The notes beneath the pieces were generated by a model. It was not told where the DNA came from, searched no databases, and worked only from the letters and a program-made list of their open reading frames with translations. From Klebsiella ornithinolytica NBRC 105727 = ATCC 31898 (GTDB taxonomy: Bacteria > Pseudomonadota > Gammaproteobacteria > Enterobacterales > Enterobacteriaceae), in assembly GCF_001598295.1 (NCBI RefSeq), contig NZ_BCYR01000003.1, positions 124,001-188,000 on the forward strand: a DNA stretch of 64,000 bases. Direction: 5' to 3'. The position numbers and the translations under genes are program-made. Of the stretch, positions 53,906 to 62,764 are shown piece after piece. Within the stretch, counting starts at the first letter, position 1. The number at the start of each line of letters is the position of its first letter.

Positions 53906-54490
53906 TTATTGATTTCGTTTCACCTCGTATTGCAGACACACTACGCCCGACGGGAAAACGTGACTCTTCACCAGCGTGAGTGAGGTTCTGTGTTTTATAT
54001 TTTGGAACAAGGGAATGCCTTGCCCCAGCAGAATCGGATTGACGAATAGCCAATACTCATCAATAAGGTTTTCCGCCATTAGCGAGTGAGTAGCTGAGGG
54101 ACTACCAAACATTAAGATTTCGCTACCCGCGCTCTGCTTGAGCTTGCTGATTTCGCCGCTTAAATTGCGACTGATAATTTGCGTATTAGGGTGATTTTTC
54201 TCCAGAAGGGTTTTCGACAACACCACTTTGTGGGCAGATTTATACCAACGCGAATGCGCATGGTCATGTGGGCTGGCGTCAGGCTTGTCGGCAGCCGTTG
54301 GCCAGTACGATTCCATCATCTGGTAGGTGGTGCGCCCATATAAGGCGGTGTCGGTTTGCTGAATTCGCTGCTCTACGTATTCAAACAGGTCGGGGCTTAT
54401 GCTTATCCAGGCCAGACCCGCCGGGCCCTCTGCGGTAGAAGCGACAAAACCATCTAGCGACACATGGACAAACGAAACTATTTTTCTCAT
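53906..54490 (-). CDS. dihydrofolate reductase-family (RibD C-terminal-like) protein
   Basis: The 194-aa protein starts MRKIVSFVHVSLDGFVASTA, the hallmark of the family, with TALYGRTTYQMMESYWP, HKVVLSKTLLE and LMFGSPSATHSLMAENLIDEYW, ending IPLFQNIKHRTSLTLVKSHV. It is an NADPH-dependent reductase fold of unknown substrate. The longer frame upstream of 54490 has no relation to the family. The 220 bp on its left, up to the lipoprotein gene, hold nothing recognisable. Confidence 0.88.
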   Translation of the reverse strand: MRKIVSFVHVSLDGFVASTAEGPAGLAWISISPDLFEYVEQRIQQTDTALYGRTTYQMMESYWPTAADKPDASPHDHAHSRWYKSAHKVVLSKTLLEKNHPNTQIISRNLSGEISKLKQSAGSEILMFGSPSATHSLMAENLIDEYWLFVNPILLGQGIPLFQNIKHRTSLTLVKSHVFPSGVVCLQYEVKRNQ

Positions 54491-54884
54491 GATTTTCTCT
54501 TTGATTAGGTTTTGATTACATAGCCTGCGAGGTGCGCCAGGGTTTGCTTCCCGCTTTCTATCGCCCCCATTTTCTCCAACGCTATCTTGCGTGCTTACGC
54601 ATCCGGAAAAAACAGAGGTATCGTTACTTTGATTTGTCCATCCACCGCTCATCACACCGGAGAGGGTGACGAAGGTGTTCCCGGGCACGCTCAAGTTGTA
54701 TTGGATCAAGATGAATAAAAGAACGAAGGAGTGAGAAAAACAAGTTGCCTCCCGCGGAAAGCCCCTGGTCCCGAAGGTATCTGAAGATCGCCAGATGGGA
54801 TCGGAACGTAGTTACGTGAGCAGCTGCGGTAGATTCAGCCGTGTTTAAGCCAGCGGGCGAAAGCCACTGGCCCCACGCTGAATG
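54491..54884. other. 394-bp gap with no gene seen
   Basis: It contains the promoter region of the DHFR-family gene and the downstream flank of the MmyB-type regulator gene. No ORF with a ribosome site. Confidence 0.5.
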
Positions 54885-55688
54885 CTAATCAGCAAGCGCT
54901 GGTTCCTCTTTTTGGCGCGCATACACCACCAGCCTCAGATGCCTGTCTTCATCCACGGTCAGCGACGTGAATTCGAAAGGCACGGGCTGTTCCTCTATCA
55001 GCAAACGGCGGATGCCATTACAAGGCGCGTGAACCTGATGTTGTCGCCACCAGGTTTTGAACTCGGGTGAAACCTGTTCCAGCTCATTGACCAGTTCAGG
55101 AATATCGCTGCTCTGGCTGGCGCGAGTGAAGTCACGGCGAAAGTCAGACAACATCAGCGGAGCCTGTTCATCCCAGTCAACCACACGCGCCCGTAGCGCG
55201 GAATCGGTGAACAGTAGCCAGAGCAGGTTACGCCGCTCCGGTACATGACGGGCAAAATTAAACAGCTTATCGGCTAACATATTAAAGCCCAGGACATCCC
55301 AGCGCAGATTGAGCACAAAAGCAGGATGCGGCAGATCGTGCATCAGCCGCCGAACAAGGGGAGGGAGTACGCACCAGGTTTTTCCGGGGTCGGCAGGAGG
55401 ACGCTGATGTGCGAGCATAAAGAGGTGTCGACGTTCAGCGGCATCCAGTTTCAGTACCCGCGACAGATTATCCAGAAAGGTGGACGACACCCCAATATCC
55501 CGGCCCTGTTCAAGCCACGTGTACCAGGTGAGGCCGACTCCGGCAAGCGCCGCGACTTCTTCACGCCGAAGGCCTGGCGTCCGACGTCGGGTTCCGCTGG
55601 GCAACCCGACGTCGGCAGGTGACAGACGTTCCCGCTGTGCCCGCAGGAAGGCTGCCAGATCGGAACGCGTTCGATTCAGTGTGCGCAT
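54885..55688 (-). CDS. MmyB-type XRE regulator
   Basis: The 267-aa protein has a helix-turn-helix start (LAAFLRAQRERLSPADVGLP, RRRTPGLRREEVAALAGVGL, TWYTWLEQGRDIGVSSTFLD) that is diagnostic for MmyB-like regulators. A ligand-binding PAS-like domain (PAFVLNLRWDVLGFNMLADK, NLLWLLFTDSALRARVVDWD) follows; in relatives it binds a fatty acid. It is divergent from a DHA2-type drug efflux gene, which it probably controls. Confidence 0.92.
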   Translation of the reverse strand: MRTLNRTRSDLAAFLRAQRERLSPADVGLPSGTRRRTPGLRREEVAALAGVGLTWYTWLEQGRDIGVSSTFLDNLSRVLKLDAAERRHLFMLAHQRPPADPGKTWCVLPPLVRRLMHDLPHPAFVLNLRWDVLGFNMLADKLFNFARHVPERRNLLWLLFTDSALRARVVDWDEQAPLMLSDFRRDFTRASQSSDIPELVNELEQVSPEFKTWWRQHQVHAPCNGIRRLLIEEQPVPFEFTSLTVDEDRHLRLVVYARQKEEPALAD

Positions 55689-55699
55689 CGCTTATCTCG

Positions 55700-55712
55700 T
55701 TACTTTAAGTAA
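55700..55712. promoter_or_regulatory. palindrome TTACTTTAAGTAA in divergent gap
   Basis: A perfect 13-bp palindrome 12 bp upstream of the MmyB-type regulator start and within its divergent gap with the MFS gene; candidate operator for both. Confidence 0.5.
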
Positions 55713-55788
55713 TAGTATAAAGTGTTAAATTGTAATGGTTTAAAGAGCAAGAGAGAATCGTCGCATATTCTCCTTACCCTGGATATAC

Positions 55789-57237
55789 ATGATGAGTTCA
55801 CCCCTCTGTTTTTCGATGCCGCGCGAACGTGAAACGCCTCCGTGGGCTGGTTTGTCCGTGTTGCTCCTCGCGGGATTCGTCACCATCTTTGATCTGTTTG
55901 TCGTTAATGTGGCCATTCCCAGTATTCAGGCCGGGCTGGGGGCAAATTTCGCCGAGATTGGTCTTATTGTCGCCGGATATGAACTCGCATTTGGCGTTTT
56001 GTTGATTACCGGCGGGCGGCTGGGGGATCGGTTTGGCCGCCGTCGCCTCTTCATCATCGGTATGGCTGGCTTTACGCTGGCGTCGGCATTTTGTGGCCTG
56101 GCGCCTGATACCGGTTATCTTATCAGCGCCCGGGTGTTACAGGGGCTGGCGGCGGCATTGTTGTTCCCGCAGGTGTATGCCTCTATCCGGGTCAACTTTG
56201 CGGGTAATGACAGGCGCAAAGCTTTTGGCCTGTTGGGGATGACTCTGGGGTTGGCCGCGATTGCCGGTCAGGTGCTGGGCGGTTGGCTGGTACATGTAGA
56301 CCTGTTCGGCCTGAGCTGGCGCACTCTGTTTCTTATCAATGTGCCGGTTGGCGTTCTCGCTATTCTCACCGCACGATCGATTCCCGAATCCGCCGCCCCG
56401 CAAAGACCACAGCTGGACTGGATCGGCGTGGTACTGATCAGCTCCGGGTTGACGCTGTTGCTGGTTCCATTGATAGAAGGGCCGGTGCAAGGCTGGCCCG
56501 CGTGGAGTCTATGGTCACCGGGTATCGCGCTGATTGTACTCGCGCTCTTTTGTCGACAACAGGTACACCGCCGAATGAGTGGTAAATGGCCGCTGGTGGA
56601 TATGCGCCTGATGGCGAAGCGCCATTTTGCGCTGGGCACGTTGCTGGTATTACTGGTTTATTCGACATCAAGTTCATTTTTCCTCTGCTTTGCTTTACTG
56701 GTACAGACGGGGATGGGGTTGGATCCTTTCCTGGCGGGAAGCCTGTTTGCGCCCTGTAGCGTAGGGTTTGTGCTTGCGTCACTGGCGGCGCCACGAGTGC
56801 TTTCCAGATGGGGAACCCGGACCCTTTTTTGGGGCGCCCTGATCTATGCGCTATTCATCACGGTATTAGTTGCTCAGGTTTGGCTGTCAGGCGCTGAACT
56901 GAAACCGGTGTACTTGCTCCCGGCGCTTGTTATGATCGGTGCCGGACAGGGTTACATTATGACGCCACTGCTGAACCTGGTGCTGGGTTTCGTTGACGAA
57001 GCAGACTCCGGCATGGCTTCCGGAGTGGTATCAACAGTACAGCAAGTCGGCGCTGCTCTGGGCGTTGCCGTCGTGGGCATTCTGTTTAATGGCGCTCTTG
57101 CAGAGACGACCTCTTTGTCACCAGCCGGACAGTATGCTTCTGCCTTTGTGGCTGGAATGCTTTACAACCTCGCAGCGGCGGGAGCGATCTGCCTGCTGTT
57201 GCTGATTCTGGAAAAAACGCAACCAACAACACAATGA
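55789..57237 (+). CDS. DHA2-family (14-segment) drug efflux MFS transporter
   Basis: The 482-aa protein has the motif A/D hallmarks VTIFDLFVVNVAIPSIQAGL, GGRLGDRFGRRRLFIIGMAG and RVLQGLAAALLFPQVYASIR and a motif C-like GLAAIAGQVLGGWLV. It has fourteen hydrophobic segments, as in QacA/EmrB. It expels organic compounds by proton antiport. It faces an MmyB-type regulator. Confidence 0.9.
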   Translation: MMSSPLCFSMPRERETPPWAGLSVLLLAGFVTIFDLFVVNVAIPSIQAGLGANFAEIGLIVAGYELAFGVLLITGGRLGDRFGRRRLFIIGMAGFTLASAFCGLAPDTGYLISARVLQGLAAALLFPQVYASIRVNFAGNDRRKAFGLLGMTLGLAAIAGQVLGGWLVHVDLFGLSWRTLFLINVPVGVLAILTARSIPESAAPQRPQLDWIGVVLISSGLTLLLVPLIEGPVQGWPAWSLWSPGIALIVLALFCRQQVHRRMSGKWPLVDMRLMAKRHFALGTLLVLLVYSTSSSFFLCFALLVQTGMGLDPFLAGSLFAPCSVGFVLASLAAPRVLSRWGTRTLFWGALIYALFITVLVAQVWLSGAELKPVYLLPALVMIGAGQGYIMTPLLNLVLGFVDEADSGMASGVVSTVQQVGAALGVAVVGILFNGALAETTSLSPAGQYASAFVAGMLYNLAAAGAICLLLLILEKTQPTTQ

Positions 57238-57627
57238 TCGGGTTTCATCCGTTAGCGCCTTAATCTGACGGTGGATGATTGAGTCTCGCGTATTCACCGT
57301 GATAGATGACGGTCCGCTTCTCGCTCAAAGCTGCCGGTTAACTACTGTAAACTCATGAAGGTGTATCGGCAGCCATTCTGCATGCATAGACAGAAACAGC
57401 GGAACGCCCGCTGCAACGCGAAAACAGGTAGAAAGAGAGGTCACCGGCAAAAACAGGCTGGAGTGAGGTCTGGCTTTTTCACTTTTCTTCGTTGAGAGGG
57501 TTTCCGTGACCGGATCAGGCTATATAGCTGACCGCTGAACAGCGGTCGATAATCCCTGTTAGTCAGCCGCTTAGAGATATAGTATAAATTAATGCTGTCT
57601 TGGGTTATTTAACATAGGGAATTGTCA
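57238..57627. other. 390-bp gap with no gene seen
   Basis: No supported ORF. TATAAATTAATG near 57580 and AGGGA at 57616-57620 belong to the leader of the next lipoprotein gene. Confidence 0.5.
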
Positions 57628-58212
57628 ATGCGCGGACCGTCTGTTTTATTCATTGTGCTGGCACTGAGCGGGTGTGTTGTCCATTCGCCGCAGATGGCAC
57701 AATATAAAGCGGAGTATTCTAACCGACAGGATATTCATTCACATAGCCTTTATCGGTTCATGGCTAAACCCGTTAAATCAAGTGAGGAGAAATACTGGGG
57801 CGCAGGCGATTTGACTGAGTTTTTTTACGTTAAAGGTGACAAGACTTCAACTGTAGAGTTAAAACTCGATTATGATTCCAAAACAATGCATATCAAATCG
57901 ATTGATTCGCAAAACAGAACTCTGGATGAAAGAACATTTGTCCTTCTCGATGGCTCAGAAGAAAAACCATCAGACTCAAACGTGAAATCTCTATATCTGA
58001 CAAAGGATGGTGAATTAATTAGAAAGGTCAAAAACTGTACCCCAGATATGAGCGCCGGATGCCAGTGGTGGGAGCACCGACTCTTCATCACTCAAAATGG
58101 AGATTTAGCCGTACAGTATCAGCAAGGAGGTGCCGGTATGCTGTTTCTGATTGTTCCTTTTTATACGAATAGTAGTTACCTTGAAATTTTCCCTCGAGCT
58201 CCTGACGTATAG
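57628..58212 (+). CDS. lipoprotein of unknown function, 194 aa
   Basis: The product starts MRGPSVLFIVLALSGCVVHS with lipobox LSGC. ATG 57628 is chosen because AGGGA lies 7 bases before it; the TTG at 57622 is too close. The mature protein is hydrophilic, with strand-rich patches (TSTVELKLDYDSKTMHIKSI) and three Cys in KNCTPDMSAGCQWWE and the lipobox. A hydrophobic stretch GAGMLFLIVPFY lies near the end. It is AT-rich and not recognised. Confidence 0.75.
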   Translation: MRGPSVLFIVLALSGCVVHSPQMAQYKAEYSNRQDIHSHSLYRFMAKPVKSSEEKYWGAGDLTEFFYVKGDKTSTVELKLDYDSKTMHIKSIDSQNRTLDERTFVLLDGSEEKPSDSNVKSLYLTKDGELIRKVKNCTPDMSAGCQWWEHRLFITQNGDLAVQYQQGGAGMLFLIVPFYTNSSYLEIFPRAPDV

Positions 58213-58415
58213 CGTTTTATTCTGATCTGCTTGCAGCCGGAAGGTAAGGTGCCGCAACCGCGGAAGCCGTTTTTTGTGGGCCTCTGGGCAGACATACCGC
58301 TTCGTCCAGGTGAGACAGTGAACACCAGAACGAGATTTGTGTTGATTGATCGTGATGGACGTCAATCAGCCTCGAGTAAAAAGATGTGAATACCGATCGG
58401 ATACGCTAAAACATA

Positions 58416-58440
58416 CCCCCGGCCCACAGGTGACTGGGGG
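58416..58440 (-). terminator. hairpin after yncE-like gene
   Basis: CCCCC and GGGGG arms 15 bases apart; on the minus strand the tail is TATGTTTTAG. It lies 54 bp beyond the stop of the minus-strand propeller gene. Confidence 0.5.
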
Positions 58441-58494
58441 TTAATAATAATGCCAGGCTGACCTGCCTGCGACTAACCCGGCGGACTCATGGCG

Positions 58495-59856
58495 TTATTT
58501 TTTGGCGGTGATTTTCGTCACTGAACCGGTCTGAACTTTATCTCCGGTCGAGCCATACATAGACACCAGATAAACTGCGCCATCAGGCCCGGCGGTCAGG
58601 TTGTTTGGCGTATCATCCACCGGGATATTAGCGACCAGTTTACCGTCCTTGTTCAGCACTGCTACGGTTCCGCCTGCACGCGCGGCGGCGAAAACCTGCG
58701 AGGTCACCGGATCCCAGACGACAGATACTCCCCCGGCACCAATATAGGTATCCGCAAGTACCTTACCGTCCGCATCAAGAACCACGACATTGTTCGTCTC
58801 CTGGGACGCGACATACAGACGGCCGGTCTGCGGATCGCGAGCGATGTCGGTTGCGCCCTGCGCCTGAGGTACTTTCACCGTCGTACTCTTGCCGGTTTTG
58901 AGATCAATCCAGCCTACCCATGGCGTATCGCGGCTGACGCCGTAGAGCTTGCCGCCAGCGCTATCGAGGGTAAGATCGGTACTGTTAAACAGGTTTTTGC
59001 CACGCTCCACCACAAACTCCAGCTGACCGATGTGCTCCAGCGTTTTGGTGTCATACACTTCGACAAAACCGGTCAGCGCCGCGCTGACATAGGCCCGATT
59101 GTTGGCTTCATCAATAACCACATCGCGTGGATGTGCGACCGAACCCTCCGGAAAGACTTTGGCGACGGCAAGCGTTTTTGCGTCATAGACGGTCACCGTC
59201 TCGGCAAGGGTGTTCGTCGTCCAGACCTGATTATGGGCATTATCAACACCGACACCGAAGACACCAATCTGCTCACCCTTTTTGTCTTCAGGCAGTGTTG
59301 CCTCCGCTTCGACAGCCAGGGTTCTGGCATTCAGTCTCAGTAGGCGGCTACCATCCTTCGGGCCGCGGGCAGAGGTCACGAACAGCTTTCCGTCAGCCGA
59401 CACTGCCGCCTGGTAAGCCCGCTCACCGACGGACGTTGTTTGCAGCCTGAAAGCCTCCGTGTTTTTTGGCGGGACAATCTGGGACAATTTCAACATGACC
59501 TGCGAAACGCTCGCCGGGTTTTGCGTAATAACAGTGAGTGGATGAAGGCCTGTTGCGGCATCGGCCGGAACGGTCAACGGAATAGTGAGGTTTCCCTTCT
59601 CGTCGGCGGTCAGTGGTTTTGGTGTCAGGACTTCAGCACCATTGAGAATGGTGACGGTCGTGCCCGCCTGCAGGCTCTTAATGGCTATAACCGTTTTATC
59701 TCCGGGCTTGACGGGAATTTCCCGTGACCCGGCACGGATGCTACCAGGAAAGGTCGTGGTGGCGGCTGTCCATTGGCTATCGGCGTATGCCGCTATGGCG
59801 GTTGACATCGCAATAGCTGAAGCCAACAGCACTGACCAGACTGAAATTCTTCTCAT
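58495..59856 (-). CDS. YncE-family beta-propeller protein with N-terminal Ig-like part
   Basis: The 453-aa protein has a signal peptide (SVWSVLLASAIAMSTAIAAY, cut after YAD). An N-terminal strand-rich domain follows (VTILNGAEVLTPKPLTADEK, LTIPLTVPADAATGLHPLTV). A propeller then runs to the end, with blades such as KLFVTSARGPKDGSRLLRL, NQVWTTNTLAETVTVYDAKT, NRAYVSAALTGFVEVYDTKT, GRLYVASQETNNVVVLDADG and SQVFAAARAGGTVAVLNKDG. It is periplasmic or secreted. The start at 59856 follows GGAGA. A Fur-like box upstream suggests iron control, as for the yncE-like gene at 38877. The ligand is unknown. Confidence 0.85.
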   Translation of the reverse strand: MRRISVWSVLLASAIAMSTAIAAYADSQWTAATTTFPGSIRAGSREIPVKPGDKTVIAIKSLQAGTTVTILNGAEVLTPKPLTADEKGNLTIPLTVPADAATGLHPLTVITQNPASVSQVMLKLSQIVPPKNTEAFRLQTTSVGERAYQAAVSADGKLFVTSARGPKDGSRLLRLNARTLAVEAEATLPEDKKGEQIGVFGVGVDNAHNQVWTTNTLAETVTVYDAKTLAVAKVFPEGSVAHPRDVVIDEANNRAYVSAALTGFVEVYDTKTLEHIGQLEFVVERGKNLFNSTDLTLDSAGGKLYGVSRDTPWVGWIDLKTGKSTTVKVPQAQGATDIARDPQTGRLYVASQETNNVVVLDADGKVLADTYIGAGGVSVVWDPVTSQVFAAARAGGTVAVLNKDGKLVANIPVDDTPNNLTAGPDGAVYLVSMYGSTGDKVQTGSVTKITAKK

Positions 59857-59984
59857 CTTCTCTCCATAAATTGTATTGATGCTGCATCTCAGCGCAGCCA
59901 CAGGATTTTCCCACGCGATGAGTCTTATCTTCCGCCATGAGAGCCCGCTCTTGTTTTAAGCGCATACAACATAGCACACTGATG

Positions 59985-60003
59985 CAAATAGTTATCATTA
60001 CTG
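59985..60003 (-). promoter_or_regulatory. Fur-box-like site before yncE-like gene
   Basis: On the minus strand AGTAATGATAACTATTTGC matches GATAATGATAATCATTATC at about 13 of 19 positions, including an unbroken TAATGATAA. It lies about 130 bp upstream of the start. Confidence 0.5.
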
Positions 60004-60089
60004 TTTTGGGTGGTATCTTAAATGCAGGGCCTTTACTGTATCGCGGGGAAACGTAGTGCGGGTTTTGGCCAGGGTGAGCAGGAGGGAGC

Positions 60090-60130
60090 ACCTTAAGATT
60101 CAATCATTAGAAATGATTGAATCTTAAGGT
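60090..60130. repeat. perfect 41-bp inverted repeat (19-bp arms)
   Basis: ACCTTAAGATTCAATCATT, then AGA, then its exact complement AATGATTGAATCTTAAGGT. There is no T-run and no flanking gene end within 60 bp. It is 68 bp downstream of the small membrane protein gene, which reads toward it. Confidence 0.9.
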
Positions 60131-60197
60131 TAGCTGCGAAAAAAAGATCTAGTCACTTACAGCCTGATGAGCCTGAACGCTTTTCAGGCCTGAAAGA

Positions 60198-60479
60198 TCA
60201 GTTGGCTTCGTCCTGCAGTCGGTGCCGATAATGTTTCAGGACAACGTGTGTCACGATCTGGCCGTAAATAAAGCCACCCAGCCCAGCAAATATTACGGTG
60301 CCGGCCAGGCCGCCAAAGTGCGCTCCCGCGCCGCTGAAGGCCCCGCAGAGGACGAGGCCGCCCCAGGTCTGCCAGTGCCGGAAGGCCGATTTATAGGCAT
60401 TCCGCCACCGTCTTCCGCGCTCCCGAAAAGATAAGTCTTTTAGTTCGGTAATACTTTTTAGGGTCCAGTAGATTTTCAC
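60198..60479 (-). CDS. small two-helix membrane protein, 93 aa
   Basis: The start is a GTG (60479) with AAGGA 8 bases before it. A basic N-terminal part (RERGRRWRNAYKSAFRHWQT) is followed by two hydrophobic Gly-rich segments (GGLVLCGAFSGAGAHFGGLA and GTVIFAGLGGFIYGQIVTHV) and a basic tail. It is an inner-membrane protein of unknown function and the family is not recognised. The perfect hairpin at 60090-60130 lies downstream and may mark its transcript end. Confidence 0.65.
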   Translation of the reverse strand: MKIYWTLKSITELKDLSFRERGRRWRNAYKSAFRHWQTWGGLVLCGAFSGAGAHFGGLAGTVIFAGLGGFIYGQIVTHVVLKHYRHRLQDEAN

Positions 60480-60921
60480 GGTGTTTTCCTTGTTCCGTTG
60501 CTTAAGCCAAGGAAAACATAAAACGCCGGCCTGGGAAAGGATGACTCAAGGTCAGCTTTTCGCTCATCGTCGTCTGATGGTAGCTCTATGGTGGGTTTCG
60601 TAGCAAAAACGGACACGATTAACATCATGCAGAGTTCATCAATGGGGAACGGGGCACCGGTCGCCTGTTGGGTGTCCTTCGGGTCCTGTTCGCACGATTT
60701 AATTGTGTAAACAGGCAGCCAAGGCACGATGCCGAGATCCGCGTTCGGATTCAGGCCACCACCGCCGGCATTGCTCTTACTAAAACTTGACGTCGCGATT
60801 CAGGACCTACCGGGTTATCATCAGCAGGAACAACTTGCCGCTCTCCACGCGATATTCCCGTGCAGCAACGCGCTGCGTAGTCATGTCGGTGTCGAACGGG
60901 TTCTGCTCTGAGGATTCCGAC
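60480..60921. other. 442-bp gap; open frames but no supported gene
   Basis: A minus frame (60476-60727, 83 codons) overlaps the start of the small membrane protein gene by four bases but has no ribosome site or recognisable domain. A plus frame (60729-60911) ends next to the glutathione peroxidase ribosome site, with LPGYHQQEQLAALHAIFPCS. Either may be a gene remnant. Confidence 0.35.
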
Positions 60922-61404
60922 ATGACCGCCTTTTATGAACTGACGGCCAACAGTCTGCGTGGCCAGCGCATCTCTATGGCCGACTACGCCGGCAAACTGG
61001 TTCTGGTGGTGAATACCGCCAGCCACTGTGGCTTCACGCCGCAATACGCCGGTCTTGAAGCGCTGTACAAACAGTACGCCGCCCAGGGGCTGGTGGTGCT
61101 TGGTTTCCCCTGTAATCAGTTCGGTAAGCAGGAGCCCGGCGGCGCCGACGAAATCGCCCGGACCTGTCACATCAACTACGGTGTGAGCTTCCCGATGTTC
61201 GAGAAAGTAGAGGTGAACGGGGCCGCAGCGCACCCGGTGTTTCGTTTCCTGAAAGATGAACTGCCCGGTGTACTGGGTGGGCGGATCAAGTGGAACTTCA
61301 CTAAATTTCTGATTGGACGCGACGGTAAACCGCTCAGGCGTTTTGCACCGTTCGTCACGCCGGAGAAAATGGAAACCATAATCCGTGCTGCACTTGAAAT
61401 CTAA
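60922..61404 (+). CDS. glutathione peroxidase family protein
   Basis: The 160-aa thioredoxin-fold peroxidase has the catalytic tetrad visible: Cys36 in VNTASHCGFTPQY, Gln70 in FPCNQFGKQEPG, and Trp124/Asn125 in IKWNFTKFL. It reduces hydroperoxides with glutathione or thioredoxin; BtuE is the E. coli relative. The second Cys (FPCNQF) and the one in ARTCHINYGV may act in resolution. The ATG at 60922 has TGAGGA ahead; the longer frame starts without one. Confidence 0.93.
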   Translation: MTAFYELTANSLRGQRISMADYAGKLVLVVNTASHCGFTPQYAGLEALYKQYAAQGLVVLGFPCNQFGKQEPGGADEIARTCHINYGVSFPMFEKVEVNGAAAHPVFRFLKDELPGVLGGRIKWNFTKFLIGRDGKPLRRFAPFVTPEKMETIIRAALEI

Positions 61405-61822
61405 GTGCTCTTGTCATTCGGGCCATTCATTTTTTAGCTGCTGCCGACCAACTGATTAAATCCGTCTGAGAAGAGAGAGAAAGCAAAGGGCTTCTTGCTT
61501 TCTTCTGTCAACCATCGCAGGGGGAACGGGGGGATGTCCAATGCCCCGACGCGGCCTTCTGGCAACATCCCGCATCCAGGCGACGCCACGCTAAACAACA
61601 GACAAGTTCACCCTTTAAAATGAAGTGTGTTAAGTTCTATTTTCTCTTCTGTATATTAAATGAATAACGTCAGAATTCATTTCTGGCCGTTATAGCGTAG
61701 CGGATTGGAAATTCTCGTCTTGTTCATAATGCCTTTTTCTTGTTAAAGTAACGACGTCAGCGTCGAATACTTTGTGTATTACATGGACGTTATTTCTACA
61801 ATAATCAGGGGATGGGGCGAAT
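61405..61822. other. 418-bp gap without a gene; hairpin after gpx
   Basis: AAAGCAA ... TTGCTTT (about 61479-61501), followed by CTTCTG, is a weak terminator for the peroxidase gene. The rest is leader of the next tiny lipoprotein gene, AT-rich. No ORF was seen on either strand that has a ribosome site. Confidence 0.45.
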
Positions 61823-61984
61823 ATGAAGTATGTTTTTGCGTTTATGCTGAGCGTGGGATTATCAGGATGTACCGCAAATGATTGGGTGGATGCTGCGGGC
61901 GGGATAATGCAGGCCCATGACAAACAAGAAAAAGACGCCATGAATAAGCGTATAAAAGCCGCCAATAAAGCTGCAGGGTACTGA
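61823..61984 (+). CDS. tiny lipoprotein, 53 aa
   Basis: The product starts MKYVFAFMLSVGLSGCTAND with lipobox LSGC (Cys16). The mature 38 residues form a charged helix (QAHDKQEKDAMNKRIKAANK) ending AAGY, reminiscent in size and form of small entericidin- or Lpp-like lipoproteins but without clear homology. GGGG lies 6 to 10 bases before the ATG. Confidence 0.7.
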   Translation: MKYVFAFMLSVGLSGCTANDWVDAAGGIMQAHDKQEKDAMNKRIKAANKAAGY

Positions 61985-62052
61985 TTTTTTAATAAATTAA
62001 TATTCCTCTTCTTAATCAAGACAGCATGAGGAGGAATGGTTTTTAATCAAAC

Positions 62053-62232
62053 TTACTGACTAAATATTCCCCTGGCTTTTGCCTGTTGACAAGAGATATA
62101 GCCATAATGCTGTCGGTTTTCTCTGTTATCGAAAACGACATAAAAAGGCATGGTCTGTGCGTCTTTTTTCAGCGTCTGGTTGAGGCGGCTCGCGCCGATT
62201 TCAGGAACCATAAAAAAATGGGTATAGCGCAT
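62053..62232 (-). CDS. small hypothetical protein, 59 aa
   Basis: The product reads MRYTHFFMVPEIGASRLNQT, LKKDAQTMPFYVVFDNREN, then RQHYGYISCQQAKARGIFSQ. AAGGAG lies 6 bases before the ATG, a strong start. There is no signal peptide or membrane segment. The Tyr-rich strand pattern suggests a small folded domain. The family is not recognised. Confidence 0.6.
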   Translation of the reverse strand: MRYTHFFMVPEIGASRLNQTLKKDAQTMPFYVVFDNRENRQHYGYISCQQAKARGIFSQ

Positions 62233-62764
62233 TGCATCTCCTTGCAGCGAATATAATTACATGAGGAATTAAAAAAACACCCGATATTTTCTGAGCATCT
62301 GATATTTAAAAAAAACAGGGAAGTGCAATTATCGGTCTTATCGTTACGCACGTTACGGATTTTTGTGGGACCGCTTGATTATTAGCCATGAATAAGTTTA
62401 AAACCTGCTGATGAGTGGTAGCCGCGGGTGTTTAGCAATGCAGGGCAGATAAGGTTACGAAATACGCTTTCGGTCGAACAGACAGATCATCGCAACCATT
62501 TCCCCACCCTCTGGGGGACGATGCAAGCGACCGTTCGCCTTCCAGCCTGGGCGAGACATCTCGCCGGCGTTAATGGCGCTGGCGATACCGGACACGTTAA
62601 TTCGGCGGTCTATCATGGTCGCGTGAAAAGCGTAGCCGCCTCGCGCACAGATCTTCAGGACATCATTCGTTGCCGATCGATGCGGTTCTGCGCGCTCGGA
62701 TAGTCAATAGCCGTAAGTTACGCGCCACGCCGGCGGCGAGCCTTGTGCCAGAAGGGTCTTCACC
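62233..62764. other. 532-bp gap; possible decayed gene
   Basis: 62233-62430 is AT-rich leader. 62440-62760 is GC-rich, with an uninterrupted plus frame (62428-62703) and a protein-like minus frame (INVSGIASAINAGEMSRPGW), neither with a ribosome site or known domain. This is probably a remnant. Confidence 0.35.

Noticed and set aside
60476-60727. 83-codon minus frame overlapping the small membrane protein gene by four bases
   Set aside because: No ribosome site, no recognisable domain, atypical composition; possibly a remnant.
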